Assembly (NCBI GenBank): GCA_903876745.1
Contig: CAIRBD010000447.1
Location: forward strand, 1 to 37,354
Direction of reading: 5' to 3'
Length of the DNA: 37,354 bases
Source of the DNA: an uncultured Gemmatimonadota bacterium
GTDB lineage: Bacteria > Gemmatimonadota > Gemmatimonadetes > Gemmatimonadales > Gemmatimonadaceae
Shown piece after piece: positions 9,476 to 18,678 of this stretch (positions are counted from its first letter, which is position 1; each line of letters begins with the position of its first letter). A program made the translations under genes and the position numbers. The notes beneath the pieces are model-generated. The model had not been told where the DNA came from. It made no database searches and worked only from the letters and a program-made list of their open reading frames with translations.

Positions 9476-12286
9476 TCAGCGCCGCGGCGCGGCCGGCGCG
9501 TCGATCGCTTCCCGGACCTTGGCCGCGAGTGCCGGCAGCGCGAACGGCTTGGCGATGAAGTTCCGTTCACTCGCGTGCAGTCCGTGACCGCTGAGCACCG
9601 GCTCAGCGTAGCCCGACATGTACACGATGCGGATCTCCGGGTGCAGCATCCGCACCGTGTTGGCGAGATCGCGGCCGTTCATACCCGGCATCACCACGTC
9701 GGTGACGAGGGCATCGATCGGCGTGGGATGCGTGCTCGCGAGGCGGATCGCGTCGACGGGACTTTGCGCGGCAAGGACGGTATAGCCGAGCGCCTCGAGC
9801 GCGGTCGTGCTCATGCGGAGCATCGCCGACTCGTCGTCCACGACGAGGACGGTCTCGGATCCGCAGTTGGCCAGTGTCGGCGTGAACAACACGGTCTCTT
9901 CCTCCGCCTGCCCGACGGCGCGCGGGAAGTACAGCGCGAACGTCGTCCCGCGGTCGGCCGCGCTGTCGACGGTGATGAACCCCTTGGCCTGCCGCACCGC
10001 GCCGTAGACGGTCGACAGTCCGAGTCCCGTTCCCTGGCCGTCGGGTTTGGTGGTGAAGAACGGCTCGAAGATCTTGGACTGCACTTCTCGGCTCATGCCG
10101 CCGCCGCTGTCGGTGATACTGAGCCGCACGTACTCGCCCGGCTCGGCCTCCGCGCGACTCTCGCAGAACGTCGAATCGATCACGACATTCGCCGTCGAGA
10201 TGAGGACCCGCCCCATGTCGCCGATGGCATCGCGCGCGTTCACGCACAGATTCATCAGGATCTGATCCAGTTGCGTGGGGTCGATGGCCGTCAGCCAGAG
10301 GTCGGATTCCGGGTGCCACGTGAGCTGGATGTCCTCGCCGATGAGCCGTTCCACCATCCGCAGCGAACCGGCGACGCGCAGGTTCAGATCGAGCACCGTG
10401 GGGTCGATGGCCTGCTTGCGGGCGAACACGAGCAGCTGCCGTGTGAGCTCGGCGGAGCGCATGGCGGCTCCGTGGATCTCCCTCAGGCAGGAGTGCGCGG
10501 TGTGCCCGGGCGTGACATGCGCGATCCCGAGCTCGGCCTGCCCGATGATGACGCCGAGCATGTTGTTGAAATCGTGCGCCACGCCGCCGGCGAGCCGTCC
10601 CACGGATTCCATCTTTTGCGCTTGCTGGAACTGCTCCTCGAGCAGTTTGCGCTGCGTGATGTCCTGCTTGACGGCGATGAAGTGCGTGATCACGTGCCGG
10701 TCGTCCTTGAGCGGCGTGATCGTCATGTCCTCAGTGTAGAGCCGCCCGTCCTTGCGGCGGTTCACGATCTCGCCATGCCACACGCGCCCGGCGAGGATCG
10801 TCTCCCACATGGTGCGATAGAACGCGTGGTCGTGCGTGCCCGACTTGAGCAGCTCACCCGGTTTTCGCCCGATGGCTTCGTCGAGCGGATAGCCCGTGAA
10901 CGTGGTGAACGCCGGGTTGGCCCATTCGATGACGCCGTCGCGGTCGGTGATGACGATCGAATTCGCCGCCGCCTTGAGTGCCGCACCCTCGAGCCGCAGC
11001 ACGCCCTCGGCGTTCTTCCGTTCACTGATGTCGCGCATGATGGACGTGACGAACCACCCTTCGGCCGTCTCCCACGCGGAGGTCGAGAGCTCCATCGGGA
11101 ACTCACGCCCGTCCTTGCGGCGGCCGACGGTCTCGAGCGTCCGTCCCGCGGCGCGCGGCGGCAGCCCCGAGTTGATCCGCTCGTACTGCAAGAGATGGTC
11201 GCGCCGGTGCCGCGAGGGCACGAGGTCGGTGACCGAGCGTCCGATCATCTCGACGTCCGCGTATCCGAAGATCGTCTCCGCGGCACGGTTCCAGGCGACG
11301 ATATCCCCGCCGCTGTCGGTGGTGACCATCGCGTCGTTCACCGACTGCGCGATGGCCCGGTTGCGCGTCTCGCTCTGGCGCAGCGCCTCCTCGGCGTCGC
11401 GCGTCTCCACGACCTTCCAGCTCGCGTCCATCAGCAGGCGCAGATGCTCCACATCGGTGTCGTCGTACGGCTGTTCCTTGTTCGCCACGGCGACCACGGC
11501 CACGATGCGCTCGCCGGCGAAGACCGGCACCGAGAGATACCGGTGCAACGGCGCGTGTCCGGCCGGATATCCCTTCTTGAGCGGATGCGCGGCGTCGAAG
11601 TCGTTGATCACGAGCGGACGGCGCTGGCGCACGACCTCGCCCCAGATCCCGGTCTTCTCCAGCTGATAGCGCGTCTCGGGATCCACGATGCTGCACGCCG
11701 CCATCGCCCCGCGTGACCAGCTGTTCAGCACGAATTCTGCGCGATCCTCGTCATAGAAGTAGAGGAATCCCATCGTGCTCGCCGTCAGACCGATGACCTC
11801 GTCGAGCGCGAAGTCGAGGAACTGACGGGTGGTCGCGCACTGGTGCTGCAGCACGTTCGAGAGACTGCGGAACCGGGCTTCGTCGCGCCGCATCGCGCTG
11901 TCCTTGCGATGGCGCTCGGTGATGTCGCGCAGGAACGCGACGATCCGCCCACCGCCGATGGGGCGGAACTGGATGCTCACCTCGACCGGGAACACGCTGC
12001 CGTCTTTCCGACGGTGCGCCGACACGAAACGATCCTCACCTGCGGTCATCAGTCGTTCGATGCGGAGGGCGGTCTCCTCGGGCGATTCTACGGCCTCGAG
12101 GTCCGACACCCGCCGACCGATCAACTCATCGGCGGTGTAGCCGCTCATGCGGCAGTAGGTCTCGTTGACCTCGACCAGGAACCCCGCGGCGTCGACGGCC
12201 CAGAAGCCGTCCATGGCCGTGAGGAGGATGGCGCGATACCAATCCTCGGTTTCGCGGCGCGTGGCGTGCGGGTGGGTCGTGTGCAT
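9476..12286 (-). CDS. Hybrid histidine kinase: PAS-GAF-PAS-PAS-HisKA-HATPase-REC
   Basis: MHTTHPHATRRETEDWYRAILLTAMDGFWAVDAAG; repeated PAS/PAC motifs (FLRDITERHRK, SIMRDISERKNAEG, AVKQDITQRKLLEEQ); GGVAHDFNNMLGVIIGQAEL; FEPFFTTKPDGQGTGLGLSTVYG; REC VLVVDDESAM...TDVVMPGMNG. ATG 12286 chosen inside the longer open frame. Confidence 0.9.
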   Translation of the reverse strand: MHTTHPHATRRETEDWYRAILLTAMDGFWAVDAAGFLVEVNETYCRMSGYTADELIGRRVSDLEAVESPEETALRIERLMTAGEDRFVSAHRRKDGSVFPVEVSIQFRPIGGGRIVAFLRDITERHRKDSAMRRDEARFRSLSNVLQHQCATTRQFLDFALDEVIGLTASTMGFLYFYDEDRAEFVLNSWSRGAMAACSIVDPETRYQLEKTGIWGEVVRQRRPLVINDFDAAHPLKKGYPAGHAPLHRYLSVPVFAGERIVAVVAVANKEQPYDDTDVEHLRLLMDASWKVVETRDAEEALRQSETRNRAIAQSVNDAMVTTDSGGDIVAWNRAAETIFGYADVEMIGRSVTDLVPSRHRRDHLLQYERINSGLPPRAAGRTLETVGRRKDGREFPMELSTSAWETAEGWFVTSIMRDISERKNAEGVLRLEGAALKAAANSIVITDRDGVIEWANPAFTTFTGYPLDEAIGRKPGELLKSGTHDHAFYRTMWETILAGRVWHGEIVNRRKDGRLYTEDMTITPLKDDRHVITHFIAVKQDITQRKLLEEQFQQAQKMESVGRLAGGVAHDFNNMLGVIIGQAELGIAHVTPGHTAHSCLREIHGAAMRSAELTRQLLVFARKQAIDPTVLDLNLRVAGSLRMVERLIGEDIQLTWHPESDLWLTAIDPTQLDQILMNLCVNARDAIGDMGRVLISTANVVIDSTFCESRAEAEPGEYVRLSITDSGGGMSREVQSKIFEPFFTTKPDGQGTGLGLSTVYGAVRQAKGFITVDSAADRGTTFALYFPRAVGQAEEETVLFTPTLANCGSETVLVVDDESAMLRMSTTALEALGYTVLAAQSPVDAIRLASTHPTPIDALVTDVVMPGMNGRDLANTVRMLHPEIRIVYMSGYAEPVLSGHGLHASERNFIAKPFALPALAAKVREAIDAPAAPRR

Positions 12287-12472
12287 CGTCGCACTCGTTG
12301 GTGAAGCGACCTGATATCCTACCGTACTACTCCCTGAACGCGGCATAAAGCGTGGTTGTTGTGCCACGAAACCCTTCACAGGGTTACAGGGCCGTCGGAG
12401 CGCTGGGTTCCACGCTGTTCCGTACCGCCTCCGTCGATTGCGGGGCCCTCTGACGCGGCTCAACTTGCCAAC

Positions 12473-12961
12473 ATGCCCTCTGAACCTCGCCTCGACACCA
12501 CGCACCTGGATATCCAGCGCTATCGCCCGGAGCTGAAGGACGACTTCGACAAGCTGAATCGTGAATGGCTGGTCGGCAACTCGCTTCTCGAACCGGCCGA
12601 CGTCGCGATGCTCGCCGATCCCGATGGAGAAATACTCCGACCGGGAGGCGAGATCTTCTTTGCCGTGGACGATCGGCGGGTCGTCGGTACCTGCGCGGCG
12701 ATTCGGGTGTCCGATTCGGCGTTCGAACTGGCCAAGCTGGCCGTTTCGCCATCGGCCCAGGGGCGAGGGATCGGGCGAATCCTCGCCGGTGAAGCGATCC
12801 GGTTCGCGCGCGAGGCGGGGGCGACGACGATCGTGCTCTCGTCGAACAGCGCGCTCGTGCCGGCCATCCGTCTCTACGAGTCGTTGGGCTTCGCGCACGC
12901 ACCGCTGCCGGCCGACATCCCGTATGCCACGGCCGACGTGTACATGACGCTCGTACTCTGA
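12473..12961 (+). CDS. GNAT family N-acetyltransferase
   Basis: FELAKLAVSPSAQGRGIGRILAGEAIRFAREAGATTIVLSSNSALVPAIRLYESLGF matches the GNAT core. ATG at 12473. Confidence 0.92.
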   Translation: MPSEPRLDTTHLDIQRYRPELKDDFDKLNREWLVGNSLLEPADVAMLADPDGEILRPGGEIFFAVDDRRVVGTCAAIRVSDSAFELAKLAVSPSAQGRGIGRILAGEAIRFAREAGATTIVLSSNSALVPAIRLYESLGFAHAPLPADIPYATADVYMTLVL

Positions 12962-12986
12962 GTCGCGAAGCCGCGACCGACCGCCG

Positions 12987-13445
12987 TCAGCGCGTGCGCA
13001 GCGCCCGCGTGAGCGCCCGGTCGAGCGCGTTGGAGAATGCCTGCTTCTCGCGCGCGCCGTACGCGGCGTGTCCGCCCGTTTCGACACCCGCGCTGCGCAG
13101 GCCGTCCATGAAATTCCGAACCGACAGCCGCTCGCCGATCACCTCGGCGGTGTACTCCTCACCGCGCGGGTCGATCACGGCGACGCCCTTGGGCACGAGC
13201 AGGGCCGCGAGCGGGATGTCCGCGGTCACCGCGACGTCGCCGGCCTCGGCGTGCTCGGCGATGTAGCGGTCGGCTTCGTCGGCGCCCGAATCGACGCGCA
13301 CGGCCGAGAGATACGTGTAGCCCGGTGGAAGCTGCAGCCGCATGTTGGCCACGAACACGGTGTCGAGCTGCAGGCGGTCCGAGGCCCGATAGCAGACTTC
13401 CTTCACCATCAACGGGGCCGCGTCGGCGTCGATCCAGAGTCGCAT
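12987..13445 (-). CDS. YaiI/YqxD family (UPF0178, DUF188) protein
   Basis: MRLWIDADAAPLMVKEVCYRASDR...VRVDSGADEADRYIAEHAEAGDVAVTADIPLAALLVPKGVAVIDPRGEEYT...RNFMDGLR. Confidence 0.93.
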   Translation of the reverse strand: MRLWIDADAAPLMVKEVCYRASDRLQLDTVFVANMRLQLPPGYTYLSAVRVDSGADEADRYIAEHAEAGDVAVTADIPLAALLVPKGVAVIDPRGEEYTAEVIGERLSVRNFMDGLRSAGVETGGHAAYGAREKQAFSNALDRALTRALRTR

Positions 13446-13507
13446 GTGCCGGGGAAGATAGCGGCGCGCGCTGGCGCACCGAACCTCCGCGAGCAATCGT
13501 TCTCCGC

Positions 13508-13759
13508 ATGACCACGCCGCACGATCAGTCGCACAACCTCATGCACGGCGTCACGCTCGAGCAGATGCTCACCGAACTGGTGGAACACGTCGGGTGGACG
13601 CGGATGGGGCGCCGCGTGAAGATCGCCTGTTTCACGAACGATCCGAGCATCGGCTCGAGTCTCAAATTCCTCCGCCGCACGCCGTGGGCGCGCGAGAAGG
13701 TGGAGGCGCTGTGGCTCGAGGGGAAACTGCGGTCGTTGCGTGCCGCGCCGAAGCCATAG
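13508..13759 (+). CDS. VF530 family (DUF2132) DNA-binding protein
   Basis: HNLMHGVTLEQMLTELVEHVGWTRMGRRVKIACFTNDPSIGSSLKFLRRTPWAREKVEALWLEG. Confidence 0.9.
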   Translation: MTTPHDQSHNLMHGVTLEQMLTELVEHVGWTRMGRRVKIACFTNDPSIGSSLKFLRRTPWAREKVEALWLEGKLRSLRAAPKP

Positions 13760-13838
13760 GCAACTGCCCGTCTTGTCCGCGCATGACAGCCACGGCCGGG
13801 GTGTCAGGGCGGGCTGCCACCTTCCTTGGGGACCTACC

Positions 13839-14723
13839 GTGCGAACGACATTCCGCCTCGGTGTGCTGGCGTTCGTCGCGCTCTTCATCGTGCGATCGCC
13901 CGCGACGGCGCAGGGTGCGCCGCCCACGGCCCGGCAGATCGTCGAGCGGATCCAGACCGAACTCAACGGCCGCTGGACCGACGACGGCATCGACAGCTTC
14001 AAGGACGGCGATCCGAACACGCCGGTGACCGGCGTGGCCGTGACGATGATGGCGACGATGGACGTGCTGCAGCGCGCCGCCGCCGCAGGGTTGAACCTCA
14101 TCATCACGCACGAGCCGACGTTCTACTCGCACGAAGACGCACTCGATGCACTCCAAGCGATCGGTGATCCGGTGACGGCGGCGAAGCGCGCATACATCCG
14201 CGACCATCACCTCGTCGTCTATCGTCTGCACGACCACTGGCACATCCCAGCGCGGCCCATCGATCCGATGGTGACGGGGCTGTTCCGCGTGCTCGACTGG
14301 CAACGGTACCAAGCCGCACCGGGCGCGCTCGTCATCGCGCACCCCGAGACGACGGTCGGCGCGCTCGCGTCGGAGATCGCGCGCGGCCTGGGCGCCCCCG
14401 CCGTGCGTGTGGTGGGAGATGCGGCGATGCGTGTGACGAAGGTGGCGTTCGTGCCCGGCTCCGCGGGGTTCGCGATGCAGCGGTCGATGTTCGCGCGCGA
14501 CGACGTGGAGGTGCTCCTCATCGGCGAAGCGCGCGAGTGGGAGACGGTGCCCTACGCCGCCGACGCCATCACGCAGGGTGCGCGCAAGGCGCTCATCGTC
14601 ATCGGACACATCCCGTCGGAACAGCCGGGGATGGAGGAATTCGCGCGCTGGTTCCAGCCGCTGATGCCGGCGTTGCCGGTGAAGTTCGTGCCCGCCGCCG
14701 ATCCGTTCTGGCCGCCGAAGTAG
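13839..14723 (+). CDS. Exported NIF3-like dinuclear metal-centre protein
   Basis: GTG start and signal peptide VRTTFRLGVLAFVALFIVRSPATAQG, then NIF3-like core (GVAVTMMATMDVLQRAAAAGLNLIITHEPTFYSHED; LIGEAREWETVPYAADAITQGARKALIVIGHIPSEQPGMEEFARW). Confidence 0.8.
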   Translation: MRTTFRLGVLAFVALFIVRSPATAQGAPPTARQIVERIQTELNGRWTDDGIDSFKDGDPNTPVTGVAVTMMATMDVLQRAAAAGLNLIITHEPTFYSHEDALDALQAIGDPVTAAKRAYIRDHHLVVYRLHDHWHIPARPIDPMVTGLFRVLDWQRYQAAPGALVIAHPETTVGALASEIARGLGAPAVRVVGDAAMRVTKVAFVPGSAGFAMQRSMFARDDVEVLLIGEAREWETVPYAADAITQGARKALIVIGHIPSEQPGMEEFARWFQPLMPALPVKFVPAADPFWPPK

Positions 14724-14741
14724 CGGGGGGCGGCGCGTCCG

Positions 14742-16370
14742 TCAGCGGCGGGCGCGCGTGAGCTGCACGATGGCACCGTCGTTCGGTGCGAGCGTCGGGA
14801 GCGTGAATGCATCCACCACGCCACGAGCGTTCACGCAAACGCGTGACGCGACTGCGCTGCCGAACAACACGCGGCCGGTATGCACGCCGGGCGCGAGCGC
14901 GCCCTCCGCCGAGGTGATCGTCACGCCGGAGACTGCCGCGCCGCCCACGTTCGCGACGACGAGCACAGTGCCCTCCGGAACGCGCCGCAGGAAGGCCACG
15001 ACGGATGGATGACTCGTCGTGAGCGGGATGAGTTCGCCCGCTCCCAGCGCCGCGTTCGCGGCACGCAGATGGATGAGCCGCCGGTGCAGCGAGAAGAGGG
15101 AGTTCCCTTCCACGCCCTGCACCCAGACGTTCGCCTCGAGCGAATCGGCGCCGAGCGGCTCCCACGGCGTGCCCGTGCTGAAGCCCGCATGCGGCGGGTC
15201 GATGGACCACGCCATGGGCCGGCGGAGTTGCTCGTCGGGCTTCTTGCCGGTCATCCCGAGTTCTTCGCCGTAATAGATGAACGGCAGCCCCGGGAGCGTG
15301 AGCAGGAGGAACGACGCCACACGCGCCTTGCCCCAGTCGCCGCCGAACTCCGAGCGCGTGCGCGGTTGATCGTGATTGCGCAGGAACAGTGACCAGCGGC
15401 TCGCCGGTATCGCCGCCTGCAACCGCAGCACCGGCGCGAGCACTCCGCGCGCATCGCCGCGGCGAACGCCGGCGATCAGACTGTCTGCCACTTCGAACGC
15501 GAAATAGGCGTCGAGCTGATCGGGGTAGTACGAGAGCAGTGCCCCCGTGCTGTCGAACACCTCGCCGATCGTGAACGCCCCCGGTTTCGTTGCGCGCACG
15601 TGCGCCGCGTAGTCGCGCAGCACGGCGTGCGTGCGCGGCGTGTCGTCCACTTTCGGCCCGTCCTCGACGAGATACTTCACGGCATCGAGCCGAAAACCGT
15701 CCGCGCCCATCTCGCGCAGCCAGAACGTCGCCACCTTCTTCACCTCGGCGAGTGCGGCGGGCTTCTCGTAGTTGAGGTCGGGCATCACCGACGAGAAGAA
15801 CCCGTAGTACCACTCGTCGCGCACCGGCGACTTGTGCCAGTTGTTCCCGCCGTAGCGATTGTCCGGTCCTTTCGTCTTCGCCCAGAGGAACCAGTCGCGA
15901 TACGGCGACGCGGGGTCGCGCACCGCGGCCAGGAAGGCGGGATGCTCGATGGACACGTGGTTGAGCACCATGTCGACGAGCACACGGATGCCGCGCGCGT
16001 GTGCCGCCGCGACGAGCCGTTTGAAATCGTCGTTCGTGCCGTAGGCCTTCGCTACGTGATAGTAGTCGCTCGCGTCGTAGCCGTGATAGCTCGGCGACTC
16101 CATCACGGGCATCAGCCAGAGGCAGCGCGCACCGAGCGACGTCGTGCTGCGGGGATTCCCGTCGTTGATGTAGTCGAGCGAGGCGATGAGTCCGTTGAGA
16201 TCGCCGATGCCGTCGCCGTCGCTGTCGCGGAAGGAACGGACGAACACTTCGTAACAGGTGGCGCCGCGCCGCCAGTCGGCACGGGGGGCCGGCTGCGCAC
16301 CGGCGCGCCGCGCCGTGGTGGCCGACACACAGAGCGCGAAGCCGCAGAGAAGGAAGCGGGGTGTGAACAT
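14742..16370 (-). CDS. Exported GH13 alpha-amylase family glycosidase
   Basis: MFTPRFLLCGFALCVSATTARRAGAQ; CYEVFVRSFRDSDGDGIGDLNGL; VDMVLNHVS; GFRLDAVKYL; TIGEVFDS; LRNHDQPRTRSEF; LPGLPFIYYGEELGMTG. Confidence 0.94.
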   Translation of the reverse strand: MFTPRFLLCGFALCVSATTARRAGAQPAPRADWRRGATCYEVFVRSFRDSDGDGIGDLNGLIASLDYINDGNPRSTTSLGARCLWLMPVMESPSYHGYDASDYYHVAKAYGTNDDFKRLVAAAHARGIRVLVDMVLNHVSIEHPAFLAAVRDPASPYRDWFLWAKTKGPDNRYGGNNWHKSPVRDEWYYGFFSSVMPDLNYEKPAALAEVKKVATFWLREMGADGFRLDAVKYLVEDGPKVDDTPRTHAVLRDYAAHVRATKPGAFTIGEVFDSTGALLSYYPDQLDAYFAFEVADSLIAGVRRGDARGVLAPVLRLQAAIPASRWSLFLRNHDQPRTRSEFGGDWGKARVASFLLLTLPGLPFIYYGEELGMTGKKPDEQLRRPMAWSIDPPHAGFSTGTPWEPLGADSLEANVWVQGVEGNSLFSLHRRLIHLRAANAALGAGELIPLTTSHPSVVAFLRRVPEGTVLVVANVGGAAVSGVTITSAEGALAPGVHTGRVLFGSAVASRVCVNARGVVDAFTLPTLAPNDGAIVQLTRARR

Positions 16371-16482
16371 GGGAGCTTCCGTCACGCTAGCGCGCGTGCC
16401 GGCACACGGGCAAGGCCGGGTGCGCACCGTCGCCATCGTGCCGGCTTGGCGATAGCATTCGACACCACTCAAACCCGTGCCC

Positions 16483-17628
16483 ATGCGACGCACCGCCGCC
16501 GTTCTTCTGCTCGCCATGCTCGTGCTCCCCGCTGCGATCCATCACGTGGGTGAGCCGCGGTCGTTCGACCGGATGCTGCTGCTCGAGACCACGAGCGATT
16601 CATCGGCGAGCGTCAGTCTGGGCGACGTGGATGGCAACGGCACGCTCGACATCGTGCTGGCCAAGGGCCGGCATTGGCCGCGCTACAACCTCATCCTCCG
16701 CAACGACGGCAAGGGGCACTTCACCACCGACACACTCGGCGACGCACCCGACCGCACGTACACGGCCGCGCTCGCCGATCTCGACGGCGACGGATCGCTC
16801 GATCTGGTGGTGAGCAACGACCGGCCCGACCGGAAGTTGATCTATCTGAACGACGGCCGCGGGCATTTCCACGTGGCCGGCACGTTCGGCCAGCCCGATT
16901 GGTCGACCCGCTACGTCACGCTCGCCGATGTGAACGGCGACGGACGCCCCGACCTCATCGTCGCCAACCGCAGCTCGAACCCGGCCAATCCGCGCCCGAG
17001 TTTCGTGTGCCTCAACGATGGCCACGGCGCGTTCCCGTCGTGCACGCCGCTCGCCACGCAATCGGCGACGATCATCGTCGCGGCCGATTTCGACGGCGAC
17101 GGGCACATCGATCTGTTCGTGCCGCATCGTGACGGCGGGCAGAATCTGATCTTCTGGAACGACGGGCACGGCGGTTTCACGGGCACGCCCACGGCCATTG
17201 GGCCGGCGAAATCATCGATTCGCGCCGCCGCGGCGGCCGACATCGACGGCGACGGCACCATCGATCTCGTGGTGGGCGATGAACGCACGGGGATGTTCGT
17301 GTATCGCAACCTGGGCAAACGCGCATTCGCCGAGCCGGTGGCACTCGGTGCGGGCGGTGCCGCCCCGTACTCCATCGCCATCGCCGACATGAACCGCGAC
17401 GGGCTACCGGACATCGTCGTCGGCAACTTCGCGGCGCGCGGCGTGATCTTCTTCAACGACGGTGCCGGCAAGCAGCTCCGCTTCCACGAGACGGCGTGGA
17501 ACGACGGCAAGGGCGCCGTCTATGGCCTCGCCATCGGCGATCTCGACGGCGACGGCTGGCCCGACATCGTCACGGCGCGCTCGGATGCACCGAACGCCGT
17601 CTGGTTCAGCACACCCGTGAAGAAGTAG
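16483..17628 (+). CDS. Exported FG-GAP/VCBS repeat protein with seven repeats
   Basis: Signal peptide MRRTAAVLLLAMLVLPAAI; seven DxDxDGxxD-type motifs: DVDGNGTLD, DLDGDGSLD, DVNGDGRPD, DFDGDGHID, DIDGDGTID, DMNRDGLPD, DLDGDGWPD. Confidence 0.9.
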   Translation: MRRTAAVLLLAMLVLPAAIHHVGEPRSFDRMLLLETTSDSSASVSLGDVDGNGTLDIVLAKGRHWPRYNLILRNDGKGHFTTDTLGDAPDRTYTAALADLDGDGSLDLVVSNDRPDRKLIYLNDGRGHFHVAGTFGQPDWSTRYVTLADVNGDGRPDLIVANRSSNPANPRPSFVCLNDGHGAFPSCTPLATQSATIIVAADFDGDGHIDLFVPHRDGGQNLIFWNDGHGGFTGTPTAIGPAKSSIRAAAAADIDGDGTIDLVVGDERTGMFVYRNLGKRAFAEPVALGAGGAAPYSIAIADMNRDGLPDIVVGNFAARGVIFFNDGAGKQLRFHETAWNDGKGAVYGLAIGDLDGDGWPDIVTARSDAPNAVWFSTPVKK

Positions 17629-17636
17629 CGAAGCGC

Positions 17637-18413
17637 TCAGCGCGGCGGGTAGGTGATGCAGTAGAACCGCACACCCTGCGGCGACGTCACGCCGCAGAAC
17701 CGGCCGACGTTCGGAATGTCGTGCGGCGGGATGAACAGTGCACCGCCGTTCGCCACGGCCACGCGTGCAGCTTCGTCGGTGTCGCGCACCGCGAAGTACG
17801 TGCCCCAGTGTGGCGTGACGCCGGCTTCCGCCATCGGCGGCGTGATCTCCATCATCCCGGCCACGGGAATGCCGCGGAGCGAGAACGTGGTGTACGCGTA
17901 CTCCGGCGTGCGCACATGCACCGGCGTCCATCCGAAGAGCGCCGTGTAGAACGCCGTCGCCCGGTCGATGTCGGTGGTGAGCGTCTCGTGGAACGTGGCC
18001 GCGCCGTGCGCGTGGCTGTCGCCGTCGGTGAGGGTGGCCTTCTTCGGTTCCCACGCGTCGAACCGCGCGCCGTTGGGATCCGCGCAGATCACCATGCGCC
18101 CCTGCTCGGCCACGGCGAATGGCGGGTGAGCCTCGCCGCCGAGTTCGATGACCCGCGCGGTGAACGCATCGGCATCCGCGATCATCACGAGCACGCCGAT
18201 GTGCGGGGCGGTGCCTTTGGGTGTGCTCGGGTCGTCGCGGTCGAACATCGCGCCGATGTCGTGCCCGTCCACCCGCATGCTGTGCCCGAGGCCGGGGAGT
18301 TCCTGGTACGTCCACCCGAACATCGCGGCGAAGAAATCACGCGCGGCCGCGGGCTGCGGCGTGATCATGTTGCTCCAGCAGAACTCGCCCGGCTTGCGTG
18401 TGCCCGTGGTCAT
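17637..18413 (-). CDS. Two-domain VOC (glyoxalase/bleomycin-resistance fold) protein
   Basis: GEFCWSNMITPQPAAARDFFAAMFGWTYQE...GRMVICADPNGARFDAWEPKK, then a second domain FHETLTTDIDRATAFYTALFGWTPV...PPHDIPNVGRFCGVTSPQGVRFYCITY. Confidence 0.9.
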   Translation of the reverse strand: MTTGTRKPGEFCWSNMITPQPAAARDFFAAMFGWTYQELPGLGHSMRVDGHDIGAMFDRDDPSTPKGTAPHIGVLVMIADADAFTARVIELGGEAHPPFAVAEQGRMVICADPNGARFDAWEPKKATLTDGDSHAHGAATFHETLTTDIDRATAFYTALFGWTPVHVRTPEYAYTTFSLRGIPVAGMMEITPPMAEAGVTPHWGTYFAVRDTDEAARVAVANGGALFIPPHDIPNVGRFCGVTSPQGVRFYCITYPPR

Positions 18414-18513
18414 CGCGGTCTCGTGGTTGGCGGAGGAAGGCGGTAGATAGTAGACAAGTGCTGTCGTGTCAACGTGTTAGGAGGACACGGTCGATGAGCT
18501 GTGTAGCACAACA

Positions 18514-18565
18514 CAACCTATATGACGGTTATGTCTCTCGGAACGTGCCGACATTCATATAGTTG
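18514..18565. promoter_or_regulatory. Bulged inverted repeat in an AT-richer divergent intergenic region
   Basis: CAAC(c)TATATGA(cggtt)ATGTC ... GACATTCATATAGTTG: 16 paired positions interrupted by two one-sided bulges, between divergent genes at 18413 (-) and 18679 (+). Confidence 0.45.
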
Positions 18566-18678
18566 CGCGTGATCGAACGCTCAGCCGCCTCGCTCCGTTC
18601 GCTAAGCACGCCGATTTGCGCCATATTGCCGAGTTCATTGTTCGTGATTGTTTGAGACTCGGAACCCCGGGGCAATAC

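Noticed and set aside
7838-11716. 1292-aa plus-strand ORF opposite GH20 and the second kinase
   Set aside because: Antisense shadow of two well-supported genes; no coherent domain or signal.
12351-12385. Two small adjacent hairpins (CGTGG...CCACG and AACCC...GGGTT) upstream of the GNAT gene
   Set aside because: Stems are only 5 bp each; too weak to call a regulatory RNA without conservation data.
12287-13087. N-terminal extension of the second hybrid kinase ORF
   Set aside because: It runs antisense through the GNAT gene; a good ATG and PAS-domain start occur at 12286.
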